DNA of 64,000 nt, from NCBI GenBank assembly GCA_037903355.1, contig JBAJFE010000009.1, forward strand, positions 744,001 to 808,000, read 5' to 3'. Both the position numbers and the translations under genes were made by a program. A model generated the notes under the pieces. That model saw nothing but the letters and a program-made list of their open reading frames with translations, ran no database searches and was not told the DNA's origin. Numbering within the stretch: the stretch's first letter is position 1; every line of letters begins with the position of its first letter. This DNA comes from Trichuris trichiura (Eukaryota > Nematoda > Enoplea > Trichinellida > Trichuridae). Positions 20,801 to 29,661 of this stretch are shown here, piece by piece.

Positions 20801-22940
20801 ATCTTATCGTCGACCAGGGACTTCATAATGGGCACCCAACGCGCTTTCGGTATGGTATTCGCAGTCAAGTAATCGTGCAGTCGTCCGAGCCACACCTCGA
20901 CGTCCATTGCTGACGAGAGTGTACCAGGGGGTTGGCACCAAGGTCCTCCGCGACCTATTGAACCGATGGCGTCCTCTTCACGCCGGCCCCTCGTGGGTAT
21001 TGCCTCCCTAACGTCACAGCTCTCGACGAAGCCTTCCTCCAGCTGGCTGTCTGACGATTCTGACTTACCACTACGCGTTTTCACCATTTAGGAGTCTTTG
21101 GAACGAAATAGCCGCGGTCGCCAAATATGTAACAGACCACCGAGTGTCTTCAAACCTTTTATTCACCGTACCACGCCGGACGCACACAAAATAACGCTGA
21201 CGGTACCGAAGCCTACTACTCACTACTCTTTCTCTGACGTGTGTCTACTGTACCCCTCGTACCTGCATTCCGTTGTACCTGCTTATCTCTACCGTTACAA
21301 TATTTTGCTCCTTGGTTAGTGCGGGTAGACCAGACTGGACTATGCGTGTGTGTAATATTGTATTATCACTTTTTCCCATAAAACTAATAAAAGTTTTGCT
21401 TTGAAAACCGAGTCACCATGAGGGCTTCAAATTTCAAAGTCAAGCATTTATTTATTTTACAAGAAACGCTCTGTTACAGCATGAAACTTTAAATTCCTGT
21501 TCGTGCCAATTACACAACGATCGATGCAGCGACTATGAAGTGCATATGTACGCGTACTTCATAATTTCTGTATCGTTCGAAACCACTGATCGAAGCGTTT
21601 TGAAAAACTAAACTTTCGCGGTGTTCGCGTCCGATTATTACGGGCCCTGAAACATTTGCGTTTTAAAAGAATACAGTGAACAGTATTGATCCATACAGAG
21701 ATCGCTAGAAAAAGGCTTATAGTTTTGAAGCTGTTATATATGACAAAACGTCGCTATCCGAACTACACTTATTAAGGGTTATACGGAAAACGAAAAGCTC
21801 AGATAAAGGAAAACTAGCCGATTTGCAAGTAAAATGCCTACCGTCATGTATATTCAAATATTTGAATTTTGGAAGCTCTGTAACTGCTTTGAACCTGCTC
21901 ATAATCACAATTTGTCTCAATAAAGAAACCAGTTGAGATTCTAAAAAATTAGTAGAACAGATTTGCGAAGTTAATGTTGAAGTTTGTAGATTTAGTTTGA
22001 AAAAAATGGGCCGGTAACTCTCACACTACTGCTTCCCAAGTGCGAGAGCGCAACTGCAGTACGTAATTAATTAACGATTTTAATAGACCTAATTTACTAA
22101 CCATTGTACTCTCGTCAAATTCTTCCATGTTATTAATTTGTTCGGTTATTGCTTTTTATACTTAAAATAATAACAGCGGGTCGAACTTGGTTTACCAGAA
22201 GAAAAATTCCGTTCAGGAAGCGGTGGCGCCGCAACTAGATCATTTCTTGTTCACAGTGCAACTCTGTTGTTTTCCACGGCAAATTCCGACAATTAGCGTT
22301 TACCGTACATGTACATAATAATAAAAAATAAAACAATTTTTTATCGCCATCTTAAAACAACGGGCAACCAACCGCGTCAACACAAAGCTAGATGATTTTT
22401 TGGAGCTATTATAAAAAGTCTATTTCTAAAAGCAGTTTTTTGAATATTTAAAAAAGACCATCTCAATTAGACTAAACGCGAGCCTGGTAAACGTCAGTCA
22501 AAGTATCCTAACCGTTTTTCAATAGTGCAATGACCTTTACGAGCTATTCGCTTGTCTACGCAATGGTGAACGGCTGAAAACAGGTTCATCCAAAAAGGAC
22601 AAATCCATTAAGTTCATCTTTCTTGTTGTTGAATATGTTTGCGAAAACAATTCGTAACAAAACCAGCTTTCAGGGAATGTATTTGTTGTCAACGGTGCTG
22701 CTAGTTCGGATGAGTATGCCGCCAGAGTACAGGTAAGGTCGCAGTAATGCCATCACCGGATTTTAATTGCTGTCGCTATCCTTTTCTACGCGTAGATGGA
22801 TCATTACGGAAGTGTTCGGCGACTTGGCTTATCCATTCTACCAAAGATGGTTCGACGAGATATTCATCTTAAGTGCTATAGCCAGCACGGTTTTCTTCGC
22901 GATTGTGCGTAAAAAATACGACTTCAATAAGTGCGAATGA
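14802..22940 (+). CDS. GPR89: Golgi pH regulator (GPHR/GPR89)
   Basis: Multi-pass Golgi membrane protein that the family literature describes as an anion channel needed for Golgi acidification. Exons in phase: 14802-14940, 14998-15102, 15157-15277, 15335-15734, 15792-15887, 15951-16040, 16094-16159, 22674-22732 and 22796-22940 (406 codons). Signatures: SSSRLFFWK, WSIENIVSRVGVIG, the charged loop ending EYARTFRGKYF, INIVFDRYGTVDPVTR, VKLWSQHFSFVFVG, and the C-terminal block RMSMPPEYR-WIITEVFGDL-PFYQRWFDEIF. About 60 N-terminal residues present in vertebrate GPHR were not found, so the start at 14802 is provisional. Intron 7 is ~6.5 kb and contains a whole Ty3/gypsy element in antisense. It ends 24 bp from the INPP4 stop, tail to tail. 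Confidence 0.92.
16698..16869 (-). repeat. 3' LTR of the Ty3/gypsy element
   Basis: 172 bp, same sequence as 21128-21299 except one base. The Gag-Pol frame ends inside this LTR (stop at 16786-16788), so the repeat also supplies the last coding codons. Confidence 0.93.
16786..21087 (-). CDS. Ty3/gypsy Gag-Pol polyprotein, 1433 aa, single frame
   Basis: One uninterrupted frame from ATG at 21087 to a stop at 16786. Approximate residue positions: Gag region 60-215; zinc knuckle CFVCGTTGHFARDC ~289-302; aspartic protease ALVDTGA ~347-353; reverse transcriptase ~555-720 with YMDD ~674-677; RNase H starting HCDAS ~821 with a second Asp in VTDNAA ~888; integrase HHCC zinc finger (H1041, H1048, C1078, C1081) and DDE residues D1111, D1171 and E1207; a C-terminal GPY/F-like segment KFLPRYVGPF ~1337. 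Order PR-RT-RH-IN is that of the Metaviridae. Gag and Pol are fused with no frameshift. No envelope. Codons are more GC-rich than the host intron. Confidence 0.96.
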   Translation of the reverse strand: MVKTRSGKSESSDSQLEEGFVESCDVREAIPTRGRREEDAIGSIGRGGPWCQPPGTLSSAMDVEVWLGRLHDYLTANTIPKARWVPIMKSLVDDKIYKSLNSLGQECTYETLKSHLRRRFRKDDSLFVQRLQFLQRVQKPGESVDDFADELRCLGAEVGKQDDDLKEQFIMGLQDTAAQRHLLDKRPDSFDQAVQIAKQYRAAQASVENMQRRRRLMVTGGCQDGYAIEGSGPSTTENQLIVTALERIEDRLSRLEVAHQGDEHRIGRKSHREGTAIREAARSKAELTCFVCGTTGHFARDCPMRQRESNATEDSAMSLTDAALSRESRRLPYVEVEVSNGMRLNALVDTGAVATFAHESLLEQCGIPMQPWKQATFKGVDGAQVCPKGKAQLELTCLGRQLRVNAVVLAAPPCPLALGMDALTSLGVTLELSAQGSLVQLMNDQQPTDKEILPTRAESWTGEEPITSVMAGVTYGEQLNGVQRAEVEKVLQSFPQLFKKAGNHAAADHGITHRIPTQAVNPITCRPYRVSSSERKAIAEQVNEMMRDGIVERSSSPWSFPVVMVRKRDSTWRFCVDYRRLNAITIRDVYPMPRMDDVLDRVGGARYFSKLDFKSGYWQIPVEPADREKTAFVTPDGLYQFKKMPFGLCNAPATFSRLMDHVLGNLKWTACLSYMDDILVFSATFDEHVTRLKAVLSALANNGLCLQPTKCVIGTDKTEYLGHVIDATGVHPDPAKVEAISAFPRPQTVRQLRRFIGMTSYYRRFVRNFATIMRPLSRLLKKTETWSWSTEQEKAFLDLKERMKHPPVLHHFREDWFTELHCDASREGLGAVLIQSKDEEEHVILYLSRMLTSTEQRYHSNELECLAVVWALRMVRPYVLGRKFRVVTDNAAVKWLFERRQSNDKFGRWAMAVTEYLDVCEFVHRAGRANVVADALSRAPVGKAVSETDIAEELMLCAAVCDGVSREELEISQSADPELRRVMERIASNQVDADGERERSNTLEEFRLFQGILYRRNKDQGRPWRLAIPSNLRRNVVVSLHAGPTAGHLGVEKTASRVRKRYWWPNITETVRQVVLACPTCQKRKVGCSKPYGLLQSIEPPRKPFEMVGIDHLGPFPVTSKGNRHIIVCVDYLTKWVELFAVPDTTSQRVADFLMKAIILRHGVPKKLISDQGTAFTAETTKAVLSKLKIEHGMASSCHPQSNGLVERINRTLSSILAAYVNSKHANWDEFVPYAMFAINTMDQSSTGVSPFELVYGRLAVLPTDSCFPWPEEAHETYEDFKKRVESLRAGARAKCKEAQGRQKRLYDQRRNQGGSFRVGDLVLLRRVLRRVGRSAKFLPRYVGPFRVVQKLSDITYKLNYLKSGRQRRRDRIFTAHVAQLKRYRSPMESAWRRSGASDRNGREADCNGRDKQVQRNAGTKGTVDTRQRKSSE
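21128..21299 (-). repeat. 5' LTR of the Ty3/gypsy element
   Basis: 172 bp with TGT...ACA ends, reading minus. It should hold the element promoter. It lies 40 bp upstream of the Gag-Pol ATG, with the primer-binding site between them. Confidence 0.93.
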
Positions 22941-22964
22941 AGCCCGCCAATAAGCGCTACTTTG

Positions 22965-24877
22965 TCATGTCATCAAACTTCCGTACAAATCTTCAGGGGG
23001 TCGATAGCACGGCGGTACGAACGGTATTTGACGACGCTTGAAGGCGTACCTTCTGGCGCCAAGATTTTTGTACGCATTTTCCAACCGAGTGCCTTCACGT
23101 CTGAGGTCTTCCAACAATATTTTGGTACCGTCCAGAGATAAATTGTACAAACGCTGAACGAACAATGCTTCGTCGTATGTGACAGCCATTGATGTTCTAT
23201 CCTTTCCGCTTTTGCAACATATGACAACATCGCCTCCAAGCATCCTGCAAAGGCGCATTGCTTGATGCGTCAGGGCAACATTCTTCCACTGGTGTGGCTC
23301 GTTGAGATGACGCAGTTCGTCCAAAGCTTCTTTAATTTTTTCTTCCTCGAACTGACGCTCTTGTCGACGTGCCGAAAGGCAATAACGTTCCAGCAAGGAG
23401 CCGGCACCTTGGTTGATTTCATTTTCCAGAGATGCTTCTTGAAATTTAATAGCCAACGACTGATCATGGTTGACTCCAACGTTCCAAAGGATAACGTGCA
23501 CTTGGAACCACTCGCCATTTTGGAGCGATTGCGGCAAAATATCCCATCGTTCGCTTGGCACAGGAAGTGTTACCTGCAGTTGCGTAGCGTGTTAAAAGAT
23601 GTCAACACAAGCGAAATTTTTACCTTAATGGCACCGAGGTCTCCTTCCACAACTGGCGAACAGCTTTTCGAAACGGAGAACATTCGGACAAGCCGAAATT
23701 TGCACCTTGAACGCAGCAGAGATGCCATTTCGATTAGATCTTCAAGCATGTAACGTTCGCTGAGAAAACACGAAAGGAAGGAATGAAGCGACACGAGAGC
23801 ACCGCTGTGAGACCAAAGGGATGTTTTGAGCAAAAATTGTTCATCGTCAGCCATCCAGAGGACGTTCAAGAGAACGGAAACAATGGAAGTTAACGCCTGG
23901 GACAAAACAATCGCGTATCGGCACAACAACTTGTAGAACGTATGGACTGCTTCCGCGGTAGCTAAACAGTTGAGCATACCGACAATGTAGCAATGAACAA
24001 GCGTTAAGTGCAATGATTCCAATCTGATCAAAACCGCTTCGGCGCTATGATGGAGTCCAATGATCATCTCCGCTTCGCTGTTGGAGCCTTCAACTTCATC
24101 GCACTGAGATACATTTTCCACTTTTGTATGTAAGGAAGCTAATTCGGCTTCGAAATCATCCCTGTGCGCTTGCAGGCTTTGTACGCGAACACCGCTGGGT
24201 TGTTCGATACAATCGGCCGCTGACCGCTGGTCAAACCATAAGCTTAACTGTTCCGTTAGCGCGTCCAGCTTATCACCGGAATGAGCGAACTGTCCCAAAA
24301 TGCTGCCGTGCAATTTGATGGCTGTGGAGACAAGTTGTCTACAGCAAGCAATTGATGCACCCAAACCAGGCTCCTGAAAGGCGTCCAAGAATTGTAAGCG
24401 TAAAGCGCGAAGCGACGCTTCCGTTGTGCTCATTCCTCTAAGTTTGCTGGCCACCCTTTTCAAGTCGCACTCGAAGCAACCACTTGGAATTGTATTTTCG
24501 CTCAATCGAGAAACCATACCTCGTAGGCCGCCCTGATCGTAGCCTTCCGAATAGGCGGTGAATGCGCCGCAAGTGAAGTAGTCCATTTTGCACTTGTCCG
24601 AACAGCGAACGCTTTGCACATGCAAATTGGTTGGCAAAAATGCAAGCTCCGTCGCGTCCTTTGAAAGACTCGATTTGAACGGATAACCATGGAAGGCGTT
24701 CATGAATTCAATGTTGTCGTCAAGTTTTTCCAGGCAAGCTCCAAGCGCTTGTACGTGCACTTGCTTTCTTGCATCCAAGTCTTTGGGCAGATAATGCAAA
24801 TTTTTCATGTGATCCAGAAGAAACGACCAAAATTTGGCCGTACAATTGAGCAACTGTACGGGGACTGTCAATGTAAC
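22965..24877 (-). CDS. INPP4: Inositol polyphosphate 4-phosphatase, C-terminal part
   Basis: The family removes the 4-phosphate from PI(3,4)P2 and related inositides on endosomes and plasma membrane. Two exons in phase: 24877-23624 and 23573-22965 (intron 50 nt, GTAAAA...TGCAG). The first carries ELAFLPTNLHVQ and CGAFTAYSEGYDQGGLRG, matching the family's central region. The second carries VTLPVPSERWDILP, ILWNVGVNHDQSLA, the catalytic Cx5R motif CKSGKDRT (the family usually has CKSAKDRT), RRYAFKRRQIPF and the C-terminal YRPPEDLYG. The first exon opens after an acceptor (TTTTTAAG), so the N-terminus lies upstream. The PH-domain exon at 27339-27998 is its likely start, but exons for the remaining C2 domain were not found between them. 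Tail to tail with GPHR. Confidence 0.9.
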
Positions 24878-25436
24878 CTTAAAAAAAGCTATTTACTGTT
24901 ATGTATATTTTTAATCGTCGTTATTCAGGAATTAGCATAGAGGCTTGAATTGACTCTGTTTCGCCATTGCGCGTTTTTTAATTTAATCTTAAAATGTTGA
25001 CCTCAAGAAGTAGTTCAGGATTAAATCAACCTTAGCGGCTGCTGCCCCGTCAGACTACTTTATTATGAGGTAACATTTTTCCGATTTGAAGATTTTTCAT
25101 ACGCTCTTTTTTATAAAAGACTTTACTGTTCACTGTGAAGTTCTCTCCGTTTCAATGCAGCCTATCAACATTAAAAATATAGCTTATTCTAGCTGTAGCA
25201 TAAACTTACACAGCATATCTATTACTAAAAAACAGTCTATTTTTGTTGAATAGTATATTTTCTATGGAGCTTTTGAAGCCGACTATATTTCGTCCCGCAA
25301 GTTCCATTGTAAGTATACTATTCAAAAAGAAAAGTTTCTTCCGCAGAAAAAAGTTAGGGTCAAAATCCCGAAAATCGATATCTTGGATGGGTCAAATACC
25401 TGATAGGCTGGAAGCCCGAACAGGTAGAAAATGCGC

Positions 25437-25634
25437 TGTAAAGTTTGGCTTTGTGGCAGTTGTGCTGTTATTGTTGTTAATAAGGAATGTATTTGAGTAG
25501 AGAGGCGTTATATCGGTAATGTTTGACGCCAGTGATCCTTGAAAAACAAGACAAGTACAATAACGCTTCTGCTTAAGTACATCCCTTATCTAGAAGGTAC
25601 GAATGCACAACTGCCACAAAGCCAAACTTTACAG
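25437..25634. repeat. Inverted repeat with 30-bp arms
   Basis: CTGTAAAGTTTGGC... at 25437-25465 is the exact reverse complement of ...GCCAAACTTTACAG at 25605-25634 over about 29 nt, separated by ~140 bp. AT-rich, non-coding, probably a degenerate fold-back or MITE. Confidence 0.75.
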
Positions 25635-26020
25635 TGCACTTTTGACCTGTGCGGGATTTCGACCTCCATCAAAGAAAAAGCTATGAACGCAAACTTGGAA
25701 TACATAACATTTCGTGACGGACTCGTAGAGTGTTATGTTAAAGAGTTTTGTTACAGCAATATGCATTTTTCAAAGACTGCAACAAACGTTAAAACACGAG
25801 GACGAGCGATTCCTCTCTGAGAAGAGAAAGTTAATCGAATCAGCTCAGATTTCCCGGTGAGGATGGGCGGCGCTTGTCCCCGCGTTTTGACATTTGTTGC
25901 AGTCTTTGAAGAATGTATAATTTTTCTCCAATACGAATTGAAACTACTATATTAGGGAAAAAAATTTTATTTTCGTTTTTCCACTCTGGACATTTACATC
26001 CGCTCGAGAGCAGAAGCGCT

Positions 26021-26133
26021 ACCATCGACCTTTTGTGATGCTCATGTTCGACGACCTTGATTTTCGTTTTTCCGCTCGGGTCATTTACATTTTTACAGCT
26101 CATTGAACATGAGCATCACAAAAAGTCGATGGT
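26021..26133. repeat. Inverted repeat with 29-bp arms
   Basis: ACCATCGACC...CATGTTC at 26021-26049 pairs with GAACATGAGC...GATGGT at 26105-26133 with one mismatch; spacer 55 nt. A nearby pair of TTTTCGTTTTTCC(A/G)CTC(T/G)GG direct repeats (about 25972 and 26062) suggests local duplication within the same element. Confidence 0.75.
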
Positions 26134-26314
26134 AGTGGAGGATAAATGGCAAAAGTTCTCGTTATTTTTTAATACGCGAAACGGGAAACTTTTCTTATGT
26201 TTTTAATCAAATTTATTAAGCTGAATAACGGTTTGTAGGATAAAAAGCCAACAACGTAACTATTACGGACAATGCATGAAACGCCGGGATTCTTTAAGAT
26301 AGTGTGACACTTTT

Positions 26315-26662
26315 AGGCAATGCAAAAAATGTCTGCATTGTTTTAATATGGTCTATACTTTTTTCTAGGCATTGTACAGAATGCTAAATAATATTTAGGC
26401 AAAGTGTGAACGGAATTTCGACTGCGGATCGCGTCCTTGTTGGATATTTTCTTCCGTCTAAGCCAAAGTCAAAATATAAGGAAAGTATAGCCGACAAAGT
26501 AGCAAAAAACAACCCAGTTTTTCTCGCGCGTATTGCCACCGTAGGCTTGCAAGGGCACAGGCGAGAAGACTCGATTTAACACTTTGCACACTGCCTAAGG
26601 ATTTTGGGCATTCTATAGATCGCGTAGGCAGTCTATAGAATCCCTGACTTTATACACTGCCT
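26315..26662. repeat. Nested inverted-repeat element enclosing a short open frame
   Basis: AGGCAATGCAAAAAATGTC (26315-26333) mirrors GACTTTATACACTGCCT (26646-26662). An inner pair, AGAATGC...TTAGGCA...AAGTG (26378-26406) and its counterpart at 26580-26614, also mirrors well. Several further TAGGCA/TGCCTA motifs lie between. The loop (26391-26579) holds a plus-strand frame of ~62 codons with protein-like sequence (ADRVLVGYFLPSKPKSKY, NNPVFLARIATVGLQG), ending at a TAA at 26577-26579. It could be a captured gene fragment. No family recognised. Confidence 0.5.
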
Positions 26663-27338
26663 GTAATACAACTGTTACCGACAAATTATACCTTCGTCTA
26701 AGGTTCCCTTCAATCTGCGTACAGATTTCAGAGTTGCCACTTGTTCAAATTACAACGTTTGTAATTTGCGTATGGAAATGCAAGAATAATGAAAGTTGAA
26801 TCTATAGGGCTTTCCTAACGGTCGTCGTAGGTTTTTACTTGAAAAATCGCGGCAGACGCGCCTAATAGATACCAAAACCATCAGAGCATTCGGACCTATC
26901 GTGATCCATCATGAGCACATCGATAGGTCACTGCGATGACGAATCGCAACCAATTCAAAGCTTATGAGTTTTATTTTTAACCACAAAAGTCTAGCTTCAT
27001 TTCCAATAGGAAAATTATTTAACTTTTTAAACTGTGCATACGCACAGGAGCACTGTGTCTTACAACTAACGACTTTTTGGGGAATAAAGCTTGTATTATC
27101 TTATGTGTCCATATGTTCACAAAAGTTAAATTTTTTTAACGCTGAACGTTTTCGAAACGTTGCCTTGGAGAAAGTTTCAATAGGAACGGCTTAAGGAATA
27201 GTTACTTCTTTTAGTATTACGAAAACAAATGGATCCTATGGGAAGCGTGTTCGTGTTTCTCATCTCAAAAGCTAAAGAACATTTTCTATTCAAGATTGGC
27301 TACTGCGGAACGCAGGTAATCATTTGCATAAAACCTAC

Positions 27339-27998
27339 CTTTGGCTCAGCCATATGCTCGCAAAGCACCACAGTTGGATTTGTTTCTGGGACCTTGAAAG
27401 GTCGACAAATAAGTCGAGCGAATAGCAAGTTGGAATGTTCACTTTCGGACGCGGACATTGGGCATTGCCATTTATTATCTTCTGCGTCGATGTTCACTTT
27501 AGGCAATGCGGATACTTGGAAACCCGGTTCCTGCAATCTTCTCAGCCGACCGTATTTGTTTCGCAACTGCTTCTCATATATTTGCTCCTGGAAGCGAACC
27601 ACACCAACGGACAACATTTCGTAGGAGCAAGAAATAATTGCGCGGACCCAGTCAGCGCGATCTTCTTCCGCAAAACAGGAGAAGTAGTATTTCCGGTCGT
27701 ATTGAGTTATTACAAAAGGATAAGGAAGCACCGCCAATGGATCCTCTAACTGTGCAACGCAACGTTCCAACAAAATCGCTCGCGATGGAAAGGTCGATGC
27801 GGGTGCTGACTCAACGTCGTATAAGAGCATGACGTTACCAACCAACGTAGCACGAACCGTAACGGTAATGTCGGAAGGACTTAAGATGACTGCGGACTTT
27901 AGTTCATCTTCATTTTGCATTAATTTTTTGTACGTTAACAACATGCTCTCCTTCTTTACAACTGCAAACTTGAGAAAAGGCTCAGGGTCAACTTCCAT
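27339..27998 (-). CDS. PH-domain N-terminal exon, likely of INPP4
   Basis: ATG at 27998 opens 220 codons ending at a good donor (AAG then GTAGGT at 27338). Residues ~40-150 form a pleckstrin-homology-like domain: VMLLYDVESAP, LPYPFVITQYDRKYYFSCFAEEDRADWVRAI with the typical C-terminal helix Trp, then a helix SYEMLSVGVVRFQEQIYEKQL. The last ~30 residues (SNLLFARLICRPFKV...TVVLCEHMAEPK) resemble the first strands of the INPP4 C2 domain. Strand and order place it as the 5' end of the INPP4 gene 2.5 kb downstream. If not, it is a separate PH-protein gene lacking its 3' exons. Confidence 0.65.
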
Positions 27999-28813
27999 TG
28001 CCCGCTCTTACGGTAAACATGCGTAGTAGACCTAAAACAGTAAATTGAAAAGCTGCGAAAGAATGGACGAGTCAGAAAAATCAATGCCAAAGAAAACAAC
28101 ACCCGCCCGCCAGTCAGTTACGTTTGACAATTCCAAAATCAACGAGAGACGTTCACGTCATGAAAACAGTTGCTGATGAAGCATTTACTTCTACGACAAC
28201 GCCTTAAGAATGGCTATGACTTAACTGAATAAGTATGAGCAATAAATTTTGAGAAAGAGCACTACTCGGGCGGAAGGTTACATTCACTTCAACCTCCAAA
28301 CATTCTTTTCGCTTTAAAACTACTTAGAATGCTTGGAAGCAGGATGAAATGAGAACACAACAAAATTCACGGAGTTGTAGGCTTTCTCATCACTATTTGT
28401 TATTACGTAGATTCTCCAGTTTTCAACACGTGTAAAATACTGTAGACGCTAAAAGACTTATTGAAAAAATGATTAGCATGAAACGCTGAAAGCGGGTATG
28501 TAGACGGAGCTTAAAACATGAGGAACTCAAATCTCCATGCGAGAAATACTTATGCTATCCAATGAAAGTATCTTTCAAAATCTGATCAGCTGACAAAAAC
28601 AATGCTATGATGGATGTGCTTCGAAATTGCTTTAAAAATTACTAATTCGTCTCTCGTGATTCTAACAGATATTTTAAAGTATTAAGCAATATCTTTAATA
28701 CAAGCAGAGTTTGATTTATCAAGCGAGCTAAGGTAGGAAAGCCTCTTACTTCACCTTTTGTCGACTGTCGACGCATTAGCTGTCTCCTCTATTTGGCAAT
28801 ACGCAAACGATAG

Positions 28814-29014
28814 ATATCGCTATTAAATTATCAATTGCTTACATTGAAAATACGTGATGTAAACGAAGCGGAACTGAAAACGTCTGCCAACATACTTAGA
28901 CAACGTTGGACGACAGTGCGGCAGGACGTAGTGACGGCAATGACAAACAAGAGGCTCAGCAACGAAGCGCTGACGATATATTTAATTTCTAGGCTTATTG
29001 AAAGACAAGAGTAA
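28814..29014 (+). CDS. Possible terminal exon, charged helical peptide
   Basis: After an acceptor-like ACGATAG, 66 codons run to TAA at 29012-29014. The peptide contains KIRDVNEAELKTSANILRQ and RWTTVRQDVVTAMTNKRL, charged and helical, faintly reminiscent of the end of a TFIIS N-terminal (LW) bundle, but I would not assign it. There is no ATG and no matching upstream exon. Confidence 0.28.
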   Translation: MSLLNYQLLTLKIRDVNEAELKTSANILRQRWTTVRQDVVTAMTNKRLSNEALTIYLISRLIERQE

Positions 29015-29295
29015 TTTTCAACAGTCAGCCGGCTGGTAACTAACCAAATAAGCGCATGATTCTTCTGTGACCATCTCGGTCATTGAGCCGTGACGGAACG
29101 ACTGGCATTGACGTACAGCCAAGGAAACGCAAAAAACTAACAAAGTGGCCTGGCTTACATCAGCAAAAGTAAAGGCGATCATGAATGTTTCATGGCAGAA
29201 AATGGCAACTGCTTACACTTAAAAAATCAATGACAAACACTTTCAACCTACTCCTCGGAAAGTGCAGCATTCGCTGCCTTTTTTTATAAGGGTAT

Positions 29296-29661
29296 TTGGA
29301 TAACAAGCGTGACAACATTCTGACTAGCGCAATAAATAAAAAGGTACAGATAAGGATAGTTTATTTTGTCAAACCTAACTGTAGCTTTTTGATCGGTCGT
29401 TTCACTGACGCATCGTCAATTCGCGCGTCACGCATTATTGACAATATTGTACCTTTAAGTATGGCGAAGCTTGATTGGCCTTCAATCTTACAAGTCTTCA
29501 GCAACTCGCATTCGAACGAGAATTTGCTCACCTGCGATGCTAACAACGATGTCAAAGTTAACAAGGACGTGAAACCTTTTGCTTACTGCTCTGTCAGTCA
29601 GTGCTACACCTACGAAAGGATGCTTAATCAATATCCACGAGTCACCAGGCATCCACTTTGA
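29296..29661 (+). CDS. Long open frame, unidentified
   Basis: About 121 codons without a stop, with balanced residue use (for example MAKLDWPSILQVFSNSH, FAYCSVSQCYTYERML). The first in-frame ATG is only at ~29461, so an upstream exon or a shorter product would be needed. A minus-strand frame competes in the same place. No family recognised. May be chance or a relic. Confidence 0.25.
   Translation: MDNKRDNILTSAINKKVQIRIVYFVKPNCSFLIGRFTDASSIRASRIIDNIVPLSMAKLDWPSILQVFSNSHSNENLLTCDANNDVKVNKDVKPFAYCSVSQCYTYERMLNQYPRVTRHPL

Larger units (their letters stand above)
16698..21299 (-). mobile_element. Complete Ty3/gypsy LTR retrotransposon, antisense in GPHR
   Basis: Two 172-bp LTRs (16698-16869 and 21128-21299, each TGT...ACA) differ at one visible base (T versus C in the GTACCC(T/C)TCG segment). 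Polarity is minus, so the 5' LTR is the right-hand one. Just inside it is a primer-binding-site-like TGGCGACCG (minus strand, ~21123-21115). Just before the 3' LTR is a purine tract GGAAGGGAGGCGGA. A 4-bp flanking repeat ATAT (16694-16697, 21300-21303) is the likely target duplication. With an intact Gag-Pol and near-identical LTRs it looks young and possibly active. No envelope frame. Confidence 0.95.
16160..22673. other. Long GPHR intron holding a retrotransposon
   Basis: This 6.5-kb intron starts GTGAGT at 16160 and ends TTTCAG at 22671-22673. Apart from the Ty3/gypsy element (16698-21299), the flanks 16160-16697 and 21300-22673 are AT-rich, with no supported gene or repeat. Without the insertion the intron would be about 1.9 kb, still far longer than its neighbours. 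Confidence 0.75.
24878..27338. other. Probable INPP4 intron region with inverted repeats
   Basis: If the PH exon and the INPP4 C-terminal exons form one gene, this 2.5 kb is intronic and should also hold missing C2-domain exons, which I could not identify. It contains three inverted-repeat structures (25437-25634, 26021-26133, 26315-26662), reported separately, and otherwise AT-rich sequence. Confidence 0.4.

Noticed and set aside
24878..27338. C2-domain exons of INPP4
   Set aside because: I searched the minus strand by eye for the expected C2 strands and found none with matching phase.
28814..29014. Assignment as a TFIIS N-terminal domain protein
   Set aside because: Only a vague resemblance in charged residues; the invariant positions of the domain cannot be confirmed.
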